A DNA stretch of 64,000 bases from Distichodus sexfasciatus (Eukaryota; Chordata; Actinopteri; Characiformes; Distichodontidae): the NCBI GenBank assembly GCA_032718565.1, contig JAVGVS010000004.1, positions 3,610,802 to 3,674,801 on the forward strand, given 5' to 3'. How positions within the stretch are numbered: position 1 is the first letter of the stretch; the number at the start of each line of letters is the position of its first letter. A program made the position numbers and the translations under genes. The notes under the pieces were generated by a model, which saw nothing but the letters and a program-made list of their open reading frames with translations, was not told the DNA's origin and made no database searches. This document shows positions 10,730-22,201 of the stretch, in pieces.

Positions 10730-11350
10730 CAGTAGCATTTAATGTAAGAATTCTGTGAGGTGAGGTGAGCAAAAGAGTTTTTGGTGTGGATATAAGAGGG
10801 AGATCTTGTGGAGGTGACAGCTTTTTGTGTGACCTCAAAGGCATTTCATGTTTGAAAGCTATTAATTGGCATATAAGAGCTTTCTGCGAATCTGAAACCT
10901 TTTTAGAATTTCTTTGTGTGTAATTGCGAATGGCTTTTTGTTCGGATGCAAATGCATTTAGTGTGTATGTGAGACAGGAATATTGTGAATAATAAGATTT
11001 TTATCACATATGAGAGAGTTTTTATGATGACATTTTATAATGAATATTGTCTAGGGATGCGACATTTTTCGGTATTTTGAAACGATACGTGTATGGATGT
11101 GAAATTTTTGGAATCCACAAAAGAAAAATACCACAATCAATGTTGTGTGGACATAGCCTTAGGGAGGAACCAGTAGGAAAAAATTAATATAGAAAATGCA
11201 TTATATGTAAAAACTTTTTGTAAGTGTGAGAAGTAAATCTTGTCATCAAATCAAATCTTGATCAATGTTAGAGCTTTTGTGTATATATAAGATCATTTTG
11301 TGGGTGTTTAGAAGCATTTAATGTATATGTAAGAGGTTTTGGGTAGGAGT
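10730..11350 (+). repeat. Very degenerate GCATTTAATGTGTATGTAAGAG-like array
   Basis: Variants of GCATTTAATGT, GTATGTGAGA, TAAGAGTTTTTG and GTGTGTAATTGCGAAT recur irregularly. The decay is too great to fix a unit length. Confidence 0.35.
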
Positions 11351-12154
11351 GAGTGAATTTTACAAATGATTGCTAAGAGTTGATCATTATTAAGTTATCT
11401 AGTGATTTTTTTGTTTATTGCATAGCTACAATTCAAACCTCATAGTGGTTCTCTTTGTGTACTTTTAATTTAATTGTTCGCATTGTATATTCGATAAAAG
11501 ATTTCAACTGACAGTCAGCTTTCAGAATCTCATGTTCATATTGTCACTTCTTATCAAATTATTCATAGTTTCAGTGCGGATTTCTTCACAAATACTTTGC
11601 TCTGAACACAAAGGCCTCTTGCCTCTTCAATACCATAAACTTGTGAATATGGACTCTGAAATAACCCACAGAAAAGTAGCAGTTCCATATATAGTATAAA
11701 TCTGCCGTCTTTTGTTCCATATGATGCCACATTGATAGTGAAGGGGAGATTTTATCTATCATGTAAACCTCTATGATATTTGGATTTCAAAGTGCTCTGG
11801 GGGGAGAGAGATGATATCAGTCGTGACCCATTATTGAGATAAAGTACACAATCAAACCAGCCTATCAGCAGCACCTTCCAGCTCACCGCCGCAATTAGAT
11901 TACAGATTTGACACGCGCTGTTTCAAGCTGCAATCAAAAAGTGCACCATCACAGCAAGAAAACAATAAAGCCTGTTTTCCCCCACTCTGCCTTTTTTATA
12001 CCCAGTAATTAGAGATGGGGGGTTTACACATCGAGCTGGGAGAGGATTTGTAGACTTTGTCTTATCAGACCTGACCAGATTTAAAAATGTAAAATATTGC
12101 AGTGTTGGTCTTTACCTTTAATCCTTCGGTTAACCCATTTTATCTTAGCAATAT
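11351..12154. other. Non-coding; possible conserved element at 11790-12070
   Basis: 11790-12070 is repeat-free and includes GCAATTAGATTACAGATTTG and CAGTAATTAGAG, motifs common in developmental enhancers. No gene is visible. Confidence 0.3.
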
Positions 12155-12644
12155 TGTCACAATGGGTGCTGTCAGCATGACATGAGGCGGGGTCACAGTG
12201 CAAGCCATTTATTGACAAAACTTGAACAGAAAAGGGCACGAGGGCCACAAACAAAAACCAAACTCTTTGGAAAACCCCACAAAGCCCGCCAACATGGGGA
12301 AGGTAGTGTGAGGGTGGACCAACAAGAAACACTGCAAGAACTGAGCTTAAATCCTAAAACAGAAATGAGGGGCTGGATCAATGAAACAAAGGGGAACCAA
12401 TCAAAAAGCAATCAGAAAATAATCAGGGAAAACCAATGAAGTGTCAACAAATCAAAACAGGGGGCTGGACCAAAGCAAACAAGAACCAGGTGCACACACT
12501 AATGAACAGTGATCTACCTTGACTGACTGACACGCAGCACGGGACAAAACTGAACACATCAAACTAACTGAATAGCGGCATCTGCTGGCCGCTTAACCAA
12601 AATCCGGGGGGCTGGTAAGGCCAAAGTCCAGGGGGGTCATGGCA
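12155..12644 (-). mobile_element. Solo LTR of an LTR retrotransposon
   Basis: Minus-strand sequence starts TGCCATGACCCCCC and ends GCTGACAGCACCCATTGTGACA, so it has the TG...CA ends of an LTR. It is flanked by identical 5-bp target duplications AATAT (12150-12154 and 12645-12649). A polyadenylation signal AATAAA lies at 12208-12213 (minus), about 55 nt from the LTR 3' end, as expected for R/U5. No internal coding region is present, so it is the product of LTR-LTR recombination. The family was not recognised; a chromovirus is plausible. Confidence 0.82.
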
Positions 12645-13040
12645 AATATGTACATGTTTAATTCATGAACTTTATATTATATTTGCGCATTATTATCATT
12701 TTTACCTCTGTGAAGCTCTGCATATCTTATATATAATAAAATACCTGCATGGCCAAATATAAGAGAAAATGAAAGAGAAAGAGATGTTTCCATCTCAGGC
12801 ACCAGAGGATAAGTTGTCTTTTGTTTCTCTGTCCTCATTTAGCTTTGTTTATGTTGGTTTTGATTTTGGTTATGGTGTTCTTGAGTTGGCTTGATTCCCA
12901 TTCTTCCTACCTGCCATAGTTACAGTTTATTTAAGTTATTAATTTAGAGTCGCTCTCCATTGTAGGAAGTTCTGCTTTTTAACAAAGTCCATAACCTGAT
13001 TTACAGAATTCCTACATTCCTAAATTCCTAAATGCTTTGA
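12645..13040. other. Non-coding, no gene seen
   Basis: Begins with the AATAT target duplication of the solo LTR; otherwise nothing recognised. Confidence 0.55.
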
Positions 13041-13386
13041 TAGAAGCCAAATACAGAAAAATAGTTCCACTTGTTACTAAGCCAAATATTTTCAAGGCCT
13101 AGAGTTCCTATCAATAAATGCAGCAGTTGAGAAAACAGCTTAACTACATAAACGCATCCAAAAGGGATGCGTTTATGTCCCAAGGGACAAAATGCTAAAA
13201 AAAATCACACCAAAAGTAATCTCTGAAGTGCTGTTTTAGATGCAATACAGCATACATCTGTCTTATGATACGTCTTGTTATATTACTGCTCAAGACTTTT
13301 CTGATGTGATGTAAAAGCCATGCAAAGCAGTAATTGCAGTTTTATGGTTGGCACTTCACACAGCCCTACTGAAGCTGTTTTGGATC
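13041..13386 (-). repeat. Unnamed 300-bp repeat, copy 2 (inverted)
   Basis: Reverse-complement copy of 10422-10726. It contains an additional short palindrome (ACGCATCC...GGATGCGT, 13151-13169) that the first copy lacks. Confidence 0.65.
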
Positions 13387-15224
13387 TATAATAATCTAAT
13401 TTGGGCTCCAACTTTTCCCCAGCTGGCTGACTCCAACTTTTCATGTAATGCAATGAAATCCTAAAACTCTTGAGGTCAAATATGTGCTGAATGGTAGGGG
13501 CTTCAGGAGGCTCCAGGCAGAAGGTTGAAGATTTAATATATTTTTAATTTTAATATATTTATAGGCTGAATCGAGTGTAACTTGATCAAACAAAACAGAA
13601 ATTGCCTCAGGTCCGCCCACCTCAATCCCGGTCACCAAAATACTAGCCCAGACGTGACACGTTGGAGCCGGCTAAAAACTAAAACTGAAACTAATATTCC
13701 GTCCAGCAGAGGAAAGAATGTGGCTGGTATGTTTTCTTGAAAGTGGGTGTGTTAGGGATTTCCCCCATGTAATAGAATGCAATTTGCACTAACTGCCTTT
13801 AAAGGGAGGTTACTTTCGCAGGAAACACTATTTGAGGGTTTAATGTCATATTGCTTACCAGTAAAGTGACTTTCATTGACACGTGTGTGGCTGAAAACAG
13901 GTAACAGTTTCGTACGTGGTTGCCTTTAAAAATAAATGTTTCGTCATGAAATTATTAGCACACCTGACTAAAGAGCACAGAACTGACACGAAATTATGTC
14001 TGAACATCAGCTTATTAAGTGAAACAGTCCATAGCCTTTTTCATTAATATTTTGCCAATTGGTGTTGATTATCAATGCTTGGGCTCAGATTTTGTTTTTT
14101 TATAATAGAACTCCAAAAAAATCCTTCTATTATGGGTCTAAGATTAATCAGATTTGGTGAGGATATTAAGGATAGTTGAGAAAACATTTTCAGTTTTTTG
14201 TTTTTCAAGGTCAAGAGTTTCAACTTTCGTAATACTGTTTGGTGTCCAGGTTAGTGTCAGGCACGCTAACATCAAACTGGTTTCATGTGTCAATGGCAAA
14301 TATTATGGCAGCATTTGACAAACCAGAAAACCTGCCTGGGGAATGAGGAATAAAGGTCCCTATACAATATACACTGGCTCAAAAAATAAATGTGTTTCTA
14401 GCTGCTGGGGACAAGGCATCCATGCTGAAAGTATACATCGGAGGCTGATCTGTAAATGTGTGCAAGCTCATTTACAATACATTGTTTTAGTTAGGAAAAC
14501 AGTATTTAAGTATTACCTTAAGCATGACACAATAATCTCAGACATTCAGACATTTTTAAAGCATTATTTTCTGTATTCTGTTGAAAAAAAACTGTATCGG
14601 ATTTGTATCGTATCGGCAGATATCCACATGTACAATATTGTATCGGGCATAAAAAAGTGGTATTGTGTCATGTCTAGGTTAAAGTTTTGTTGTTACTTCA
14701 TGTCAGTCAGCTGTTGAAAAGTTCCAGCCTGATGCTTCATTTTCCATTAAAGCAGTGGTGATATGTAGTCAATTGAGTATACTGGGTCCGAATCATTAGA
14801 ATTCTCCTTTAACATTAGAGACATAATTACCACCTATTTCAGCACTTTAGATAGCAGCCCATGTAAGCTCTCTTTATGTGAAGTAGAGAGTGTGAAGTTT
14901 TGGTTCAAAGTTCAAGAGTTCCGAGTTATTTATAGCGTGCAAAAGGTTTATATTTAACGTGTCTAATTAACATTGACCTAAAAACATGAGCTTGTGTGGT
15001 AAACATGAAACTTAAATTCATTTCGCCAACATCAACACTCTACCATGACAATATTTTAAACAATATTAGACAATATTTTAAGTGGATTATGAGATTTTGT
15101 TGGTCCAAACTTAAATTAACTTAACCTAAAAAACTTAAATTGGTCTAAATTGACATTTAAGGAATGTACAGTTGCTGATTTTAAACATAGCTTTACAGAT
15201 CAAAGAACAGTTGTGGACTACAAA
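13387..15224. other. Non-coding, no gene seen
   Basis: Long gene-free stretch. 14590-14680 has GTATCGGATTTGTATCGTATC-type words typical of decayed fish hAT MITEs, but no ends could be fixed. A 124-codon open frame at 14343-14717 has no protein features. Confidence 0.5.
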
Positions 15225-15400
15225 GGACTGTTGTAAGTTGCTCTGGATAAGAGCGTCTTCTAAATGCTGTAAATGTAAATGTAAATGAGCAAGACCCTTA
15301 ACCCCAAGTTACTCTATAGAGACTCTCCCTCAAATTAGAAAAATGAAAGTTGAGCTGAATAAGAGCATCTGCTAAATGCTGTAAATGTAAAATATTTGGT
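15225..15400 (+). mobile_element. SINE 3' tails, family B, two partial copies
   Basis: CTCTGGATAAGAGCGTCTTC followed by TAAATGCTGTAAATGTAAATG (15240-15290), then a second GAATAAGAGCATCTGCTAAATG with the same tail (15357-15392). Between them lies GAGCAAGACCCTTAACCCCAAG, the usual body of this common teleost SINE. Confidence 0.65.
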
Positions 15401-15674
15401 GCGTAACATGCAGGAAACCAATCAGTGTCCAGTTTCCTTACAAAACCACGTGAGCTTGCAGATTGCTAATTTAATGGTGAATATACTTGGTAAAAGCAAA
15501 AGGCCTTGTTCTTAAGAAAGCTAAGACATTTAAGTAATCATTTTACACATCTGCAGATAACTCAATGTTTTGCACAAAAATGCATGCAATAAAAGAAAGT
15601 TTACTTTAACTTAAGAAAATTAGAATTTGCATAAGACTGTCAGATCCTTCAATGGATTTTAAGAGCAAATTTTT
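15401..15674. other. Non-coding, no gene seen
   Basis: No recognisable feature. Confidence 0.5.
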
Positions 15675-15800
15675 CCTTTACATTTACATTTACATTATTA
15701 AGCAGATGCTCTTATCCCGAGCTACTTACAACAGTGAAGAACAAAGAATGATTGGAAAATGAGCCCCTATGTTTTCTAAGCAGGAAACTGCTCTCAGAAC
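15675..15800 (-). mobile_element. SINE family B fragment, minus strand
   Basis: ACATTTACATTTACATT...AAGCAGATGCTCTTATCC is the reverse complement of the family B tail. The body beyond 15735 is poorly preserved. Confidence 0.6.
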
Positions 15801-17194
15801 TAGACCTTCTAAGGCAGTTCCACTAAAGCTTGATGGCCTTTATTATGACAATGAATATTATCTTTTACAAAATTAAGCATTGCTGAGTATTACATTTACA
15901 TGTTAACATTTACAGAATTTAGTAAACGTCGTAAATTGGAAAACATTGTTTAGACGTGGTATCATCAATGAAGATGGTTCTTTTTACGGAATGAGTAAAT
16001 GTTTTTCTTACTCCCAAGAAGCTAGTTTTACTTGATTTTGTGCTCATTTTTTTAATATATTGAATGTTGCTAGGCCTTACAAACAGCATGGTTCAAAAAA
16101 CTGGCAGCATAGCATGCAGTGATCTATTAAAAGCCTGTTGTTATTAAGAAAAAACAAAGTGGGTCACAGAACCGCAGGACTCTCTCTGATCTTGTTTTAC
16201 AGAGGGCAAGTTAAGGTCGCGAATGCCTCTCTTCTTCCTTACAGCAAGGCAGACTGACTCACTCTTTTCAAACACACCCCGACAGAAGGAAATGAGTCGT
16301 GAATAGGTTTGAGCCTTAACACCTTGTCAGCATCGTTCCGGTAATGAGGCAAGTCAGGCTAGGAAAGAGGCAAAGAAAATGCACCTTGATATATGCCCAG
16401 ATCCCAGCAAGAGCTGCAGGACCAGTTAAAATGACCTCTAGCCTGTTGGGTCAATGCAATTAAACTCAATTAAATTGGATGCCATGAGTTTTTTTTCTTT
16501 GCAGTGTGAAAAGGGATCTGAGATTTATATTTTTGAGTGGGTAGTCATTAATATTTACGTTCCCACTTAAGGCAGAGGGCAGAAATGTCAGGATGTAGAA
16601 TGACAATAGGTAAGAGTGGAACAGCAGGTTTATTGGTCATGCTTTGGACCGATGGGACTCTTCATTGTAGAGCCATAATGCAGCACATTTTTGTACTACA
16701 CTGTTGTACACTAGGATATAGATGGAGAAAAGCCAACTTGAACACTCTGTAGTGTTTCCAAAATACTTCAGTAACAAACAGTAGTCCAATAGTTGAGCAC
16801 AGTAACAGAAAGAGTAATGTTATTGATATTCTATCTGAACCCAACTAAAAAAGGGAGTTGTCCTGAGGCCAACTCTCACAATAAACATTGCCAATCATCT
16901 TGGTTATATATGTTCATTTCTACCTTTTCTTGTTTTCTTTTCATCACCATTGCCATTAACCAGACATCCTGGCTGCATCCATCTATGTAAATTCTAGGGT
17001 TATGATTAACTTTGCCACTTACGTTCAGTTCAGAGTCTGATTTCACCTGATTACACTGTTTGCCAATCTGCATTCTTCATATGTTCTGATAGTTGTGATT
17101 GATGTTCTGAAAATGAAGCATCATAAAACCAACTCAGCATGCAGGCTTCCAAAGCTGAACTTTACTTGGCAGGTCAGTGTTTGAGTTTCAAGCA
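15801..17194. other. Non-coding; possible conserved element at 16150-16470
   Basis: 16150-16470 is repeat-free with moderate G+C and the motif CAATTAAACTCAATTAAATT at its end. The rest is unremarkable. Confidence 0.3.
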
Positions 17195-18265
17195 TCCAAC
17201 ATTTACATTTATTGTACAATTTCGAGAGAGACTTTCATTTACTAGTTCCATGGAGCAATTTGTGCTTAAGAGTCTTGATCAGTCTCCAGAGTGTGTTTTT
17301 AATCCCACAGTGGATTCAGACTCCACACGCAGGGTTTCAGTCTCTTAGTCAGTCAAAGCTCATCATCTTATTGGGGAAGTAGTGTAATGACTTGGGAGTT
17401 CACCTTATGATCGAAAGGTTGAATTCCGGGCTGGTAAAGGTACCACTGAGGCACTCATGAGCAAGGTACTGTCCCCAAGCACTATCCCCTGGGCGTTGCC
17501 TGTGACAGCTGCCCACTGCTATTTCACAGATGAGTCAGATGTAGAGATCACAATTTGCTGTGGTGCACTGTGTGCTGTGACACTCATTCACTCATCTTTA
17601 ACATTAACTGATTGACCAAAGATACTTATCCAGAGTGACTTACAATTTCAGGGACTGTCTCCTTGAATCAATGTGGGGGTATTGGTTCTTGTTCAGCAAC
17701 AAAAGATGTGTTTCTAGTCCCCCCTTGGATTTGAACCCCCAAAATTGTGTGGTCACCAAGACAGGGTTTCAGTCACTTTGTCAACCAAAGCCCTCATCTT
17801 GAACTCCAAGTGCTTCTACCAACTGACCCAGGTGACATTCAGAAAGATTTGCATTCCCTAATTCTAGGGACAGTGTTCCTGGAGTAACTTGGCGTTAAAG
17901 GATTTACTTAGGGTATCGTCTTAAACTCTGTTGGCTCCACTTATTGACTCAAGTAACATATCCATTCCCTAATTACAGACAATCTTTGGAGCAACTTATG
18001 GTTCAGACTCCCATTCGTATTTATAACACCATGTGGTCACCAAAACTGGGTTTCCGTCACTTATTCAACCAACACCTTATCTTGATACTGATAGACCCAA
18101 CTTACCCAGAACAACACACATTCCCTAATTTCAGTGAAGTGTCTCCATGGGGCAACTTGGAATTAAGGGTTTTGCTCAACAGAGGTTTTAGTCCCTCCTG
18201 GGATTCAAGTCCTCAGTCTTATGCTCACAAAAACAAGCTTTCTGTCACTCAGAGCACTGCATCAA
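17195..18265 (-). repeat. Cluster of head-to-tail SINE-derived units
   Basis: Minus-oriented SINE pieces follow one another. Tail-like starts are near 17201, 17607, 17833, 17946 and 18103. The phrase CATTCCCTAAT occurs at 17851, 17962 and 18119. A tRNA-head-like phrase (GGGTTTCAGTC, GGGTTTCCGTC, GGTTTTAGTCC) occurs at 17331, 17763, 18048 and 18183. Unit length is about 110-200 bp and irregular. A family A SINE is inserted at 17378-17592. Confidence 0.55.
17378..17592 (+). mobile_element. tRNA-derived SINE, family A, copy 2
   Basis: Runs from GAAGTAGTGTAATGACTTGG through GATCGAAAGGTTGAATTCCG (B-box region), GGTACCACTGAGGCACTCATG and GCTGCCCACTGCT to GCACTGTGTGCTGTGACAC. It retains the central GGTAAAGGTACC segment that copy 1 lost. 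It sits within the family B cluster in the opposite orientation. Confidence 0.72.
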
Positions 18266-19045
18266 AACTGCCCCCAACTTGAACTCTATATACTAGCACA
18301 AATATACCAAAGTTGGTGACCAATGCATAATACTGTAGATCATCTGCATCTTTTCTTACATATTTGATATTCCTGTGCGAATATGGAATGCAAGTGCCTT
18401 GGAGATTGCATGCAGACATGGTGGGTGACATTCTATCAAATATCAGAGAGTCTTACAGCAGTGGGGTGTAGAGACGTTGTTGGGGAAGTTGACATTTCTC
18501 TCTGTTTTCAGTTGTTTGACTTTTTACAGCTGATTTTAAGAATTGGGCTACAAACTGACCTATACATGCCTGAACAAGTGCTGGATTTGTGTTTTCACAT
18601 GAAAGTGGTAGTTTATGATCAAAATCTCAATTTTTGCTGCTAATGGTGTTGTTTGGTTATTATTGTGTTGTCATTTTACAGTTAAATACGGTGAATATTT
18701 GGTTAGAGGGAACATTATATGAAATGGAAATGGAAAATGTCATTTTGTCCTTTGCATAATGGATTTTTAATGCTGTGGAATGTGGCAAAAATCGTAAATG
18801 GATTTTCGTCTAGTCCAAGCATTACAAAAAAACCATTTCTCAAATGTCAAATAACAAATATCCCATTGCTGAATTATATTTTCACACATGCACACAAAAA
18901 CAACAACAAAATCATCATTCTGCTTTCCAGGTGTTGTATTGACCCTAAACATTGTGTTTCTGATTTTGCTTCCAACAAGATAGCAACACTATAATTGGAC
19001 GTTATTATTTTTTAAAGTCTTAATTGGGTAGCGTCTAAAGCTATT
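18266..19045. other. Non-coding; contains a dispersed repeat copy at 18758-18793
   Basis: AATGGATTTTTAATGCTGTG followed by GAATGTGGCAAAAATC is the reverse complement of part of the repeats at 21533 and 24242. No gene is visible. Confidence 0.5.
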
Positions 19046-19450
19046 AGTGTGCTAATCTTCAACGTCAAAAACGGCAGCCGACCAAATCGATGTGAGTCTC
19101 CGTCGAGACGGCCAGAACGGGCTGATCAATCCCGCCTAAACGGCTCAATTAAAAGATTATTACTTATCACTAAACACACATTTGCATCTCCCCACCTTAA
19201 TCGTCGAGAGCAGGGGCTGACCTTTGGGAGTAATTAGAGGCTGAGGAGCTCGTTCGCCGCCCCAGTAAGATAACACGCTCTTTCCCAAGCCCTTTTTCTC
19301 ACGGAGAGACAATGACAGCTTCCATTAGTGAGGCTCACAGGGATTAAACGCACCCGAGATATTTTAGTGCCTTCCGTGTGCACAACGACACACCAAAAAA
19401 GGGCAGGCACCAAAATTACGAGCCAGCCATTAAAATTTATCCTCAGTGTA
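19046..19450. other. Possible conserved non-coding element
   Basis: CpG-richer, repeat-free sequence with TCAATTAAAAGATTATTAC, TGACCTTTGGG (nuclear-receptor half-site-like) and GTAATTAGAGG. It has the appearance of a developmental enhancer. No splice-consistent exon was seen. Confidence 0.35.
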
Positions 19451-20109
19451 AGAAAGGGTGGTTCGTTGGTCCCAACAGGGTTCAGTTAAATTTACCCATA
19501 TTAATCAAAATGTGTGACTCTGAAAGGCAAAACAAACAAAACATTTGAGTGTCACTTGAGCAAGCCAAAAGTCAAACCTTACTGACATTTTACATTGTTA
19601 AAACATATTGATTTTCAACCTCATGCTTCACATTTAAAAAAAATTCATTTGCTTTAAGAGCAAGTCCTACAGCAAAAATATAACATATCGCTGTTGGATG
19701 TTGTTAGCTTGTAGTGTAGCTAATCAATACATTAAGACTGGAGCTTGGCTGGACCTTAGCTACTTTTAATCAGAAGTAGCTTGGGAGCTTGAAAATTACA
19801 AAAAATTGCTTTCATAACACTTTCAATACATCTACTAGCTTTGAGGTTACTGAAAAATGCATTACAAACAATTTCATGCAATTTCACTTACAATTTCTTG
19901 AATTGTACTTGCAGGTTTATCCTAGTCAGATTCCTAACCGAGGTCTGTGCTAATAGTCAAAAAGGAGCCAAACTTAAAGGCCTTATAAGAGTTTTGCTCT
20001 AATTATTCAAATGCCCACTGATCAAATGCCATAAATATAAAAGTTCACCCAGATAATTCAACGACTGACTTCTGTTTGACTTTTTTAGGTACTTTTCTTA
20101 TGCCTCGGC
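19451..20109. other. Non-coding, no gene seen
   Basis: AGCTACTTTT and AGTAGCTTGG words at 19740-19790 suggest a decayed hAT MITE; its ends could not be fixed. Confidence 0.4.
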
Positions 20110-20580
20110 CTTGAATGAATCCCTGCCAGACAGAGGCACTTTTCTCGTCCCGCCCAAAAAACCTCCTTTCGGTGCGTGTAGGGTGCATTCTACCCTCTTC
20201 TGTGTCTCGAGCGCCCGAGCATGACAGATGTCTTATTTCGACGTGGTGCCGAGTTCGTGGACGACGATATAATCAACAGCAAGAAAAAAAAAACAACACA
20301 GCTACTTGGCAGCCGGGCAGGAAACCGCTGAATAATTCAGAATTCGCCGATACCTCCCCTGTGTTTACGGGGAGGGAGGGAAAATATGCAACAGCCCGAG
20401 TACAAGCGGCAAGGAACGGAGAAAGTGCGGCGGAAAAGAGAAGCGAGGGATAAATATCAAAGATTCATGATATTACTGCGGCAGTTCCGGCAGTATTTCG
20501 AGGTGAGAGATAAAACCCGGCAGTTTCACGCGAATGAAACCTTAATTAACAGTGGCAGCCCTTATTTCTTTGGGAGATAG
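20110..20580. other. CpG-richer block, possible regulatory element
   Basis: Higher CpG than the flanks and no repeats. Open frames at 20115-20453 and 20386-20580 on the plus strand lack any recognised domain or signal peptide and overlap each other. Regulatory DNA is as likely as an untranslated exon. Confidence 0.3.
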
Positions 20581-21073
20581 CATCATCTCATCTTCATTTT
20601 TAACTTGCATGCATGATTTATACTTATGTCTAGATTAAAATCAGGTCGAAAATGTGAGTTTAATAAGAAAAACAAATCAGGATTTTAACACTCACATCTT
20701 GCAACAAAGCTAATTTGGCACTGGTGACGGCGTCGAACTAGCCATAAGTGCAACATCTTCACTCGATAAGAAAGAGGGTTTTTTAAAAAAAAATCTCTCG
20801 AGAGCACTCAGGAAGAGAAATTGAAACAGGTGACAAAAACGTGCTTGCACTAGGCATACTTGATAAAAATAGAGGAGACAGAGTGATGGTAAGGAATTGA
20901 AATCATGAGAGTGGTTGTGTGTGAGAGATTTTATGTGTGTGGGTGTGCTGTGGGTGTGATGTAAACCTGCAAACACCTGAATGCACTCTTTTTTCTAATG
21001 GGTCAGTGTTTATTCCTGCCAAACCAAAAGTTGTGCAGCTATTTAAATAGTGATTTTTGCCCTTTTATTGGGG
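20581..21073. other. Non-coding, no gene seen
   Basis: Mixed sequence with a TG-rich run at 20915-20960. Confidence 0.5.
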
Positions 21074-21255
21074 ATGGTGGTAGCTTGGTTTCAGGATACT
21101 TGACGAAGGACCAGCTCTTTCCTACCACCAGAACTACCACCATTGGGCCCCTGAGCAAGACCCTCCACACCAAGTTGTTTCATGGAGACTGTCCCTGTAA
21201 TTAGGAAATGGAAATCGCCCTGGATAAAAGCGTCTGCTAAATAGCGTAAATCTAT
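21074..21255 (+). mobile_element. tRNA-derived SINE, family B
   Basis: Runs GGTGGTAGCTTGG..., GGGCCCCTGAGCAAGACCCT, CATGGAGACTGTCCCTGTAA and CCTGGATAAAAGCGTCTGCT, ending with the AAAT.GCGTAAAT tail. Most complete copy of this family in the window, although the tRNA B box is decayed. Confidence 0.68.
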
Positions 21256-21316
21256 TCTTATTTTATTGTTCTATCACTAAAATCATGTGTTCTTTTTCAG
21301 TATTCATTTCCAAGTT

Positions 21317-21320
21317 ATTC

Positions 21321-21363
<43 letters not shown>
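21317..21363 (+). repeat. (TTA)n microsatellite
   Basis: About 15 near-perfect TTA units. Confidence 0.97.
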
Positions 21364-21532
21364 TCTAGACTGTCTAGAATATTAGTCAACAAAAATGCTT
21401 CTTTTGCCTCAGTTGTTTCAAAGATAAAGGCAAAAGGCAAAAGTTGGGCAGTTATTTCAAACTGGCCTTAAGTGAGGTTTGTTTGTGCAGTGGTTTGAGT
21501 TACTTAAATTCTGTGTTGGTAATCACATCAGA

Positions 21533-21620
21533 AAATCTTAAAAAACCTCAGCTAAGCCTATGATCAAAGTCCATAAAGATTTTTGCCACATTCCACAGCA
21601 TTAATAATCCATTTTCTAAT
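21533..21620 (+). repeat. Dispersed repeat shared with 24242-24330
   Basis: AGCTAAGCCTATGATCAAAG and GCCACATTCCACAGCATTAA are shared almost exactly with 24242-24330, and a shorter inverted match lies at 18758-18793. Class unknown. Confidence 0.7.
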
Positions 21621-22193
21621 GTACAATATCTTACAGTTAAATGAGCTATATGTAAGAAATGTATGGCAAGTAATCATAAAATGTACAGCCAGAATATTAA
21701 ATCACGAAGTCAGCTACAAGCATTCTGGATTACAGATGTCTGGCATTACTAAAACTAAAAGGCTCTCAAAAATGTTTTGACCAAAACAGAAACAAAATGA
21801 GTATCAACATAGGAGATGTATTTGAAAGATGAAGATGGAGAATTTGAAGACAGATGCTGAAGTGGCTAATTTTCTCCTGGACAGGTCAAATCTAGCCAAG
21901 GTTGGATAACGTGCATCACCACTAGACATAGGGATGAATATTTCAAATATTCATGTTCAATCATAGATTGTAGCCCATGTGCAGGTGGTTCATCGAACAG
22001 ACTGAATTGTTTGAGGAACAAAAATGCTGACTTGTGATAGCTAAATTGTTCAATTGTTGCTAAGCTGAAATAAATGAAGGAACTGGTTTAATATTACTTA
22101 ATGATCAAATTAATTTTCACAATGTAAAAAATCTGAATCGCTCTGGATGTTTAGTTCTGTCAGTGTAACTACATGAAGTTCAAGATGAGGATA
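21621..22193. other. Non-coding, no gene seen
   Basis: No recognisable feature. Confidence 0.5.
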
Positions 22194-22201
22194 TTGGTTG
22201 C

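Noticed and set aside
14343..14717. 124-codon plus-strand open frame
   Set aside because: AT-rich with no domain, signal peptide or splice context; overlaps MITE-like GTATCG words.
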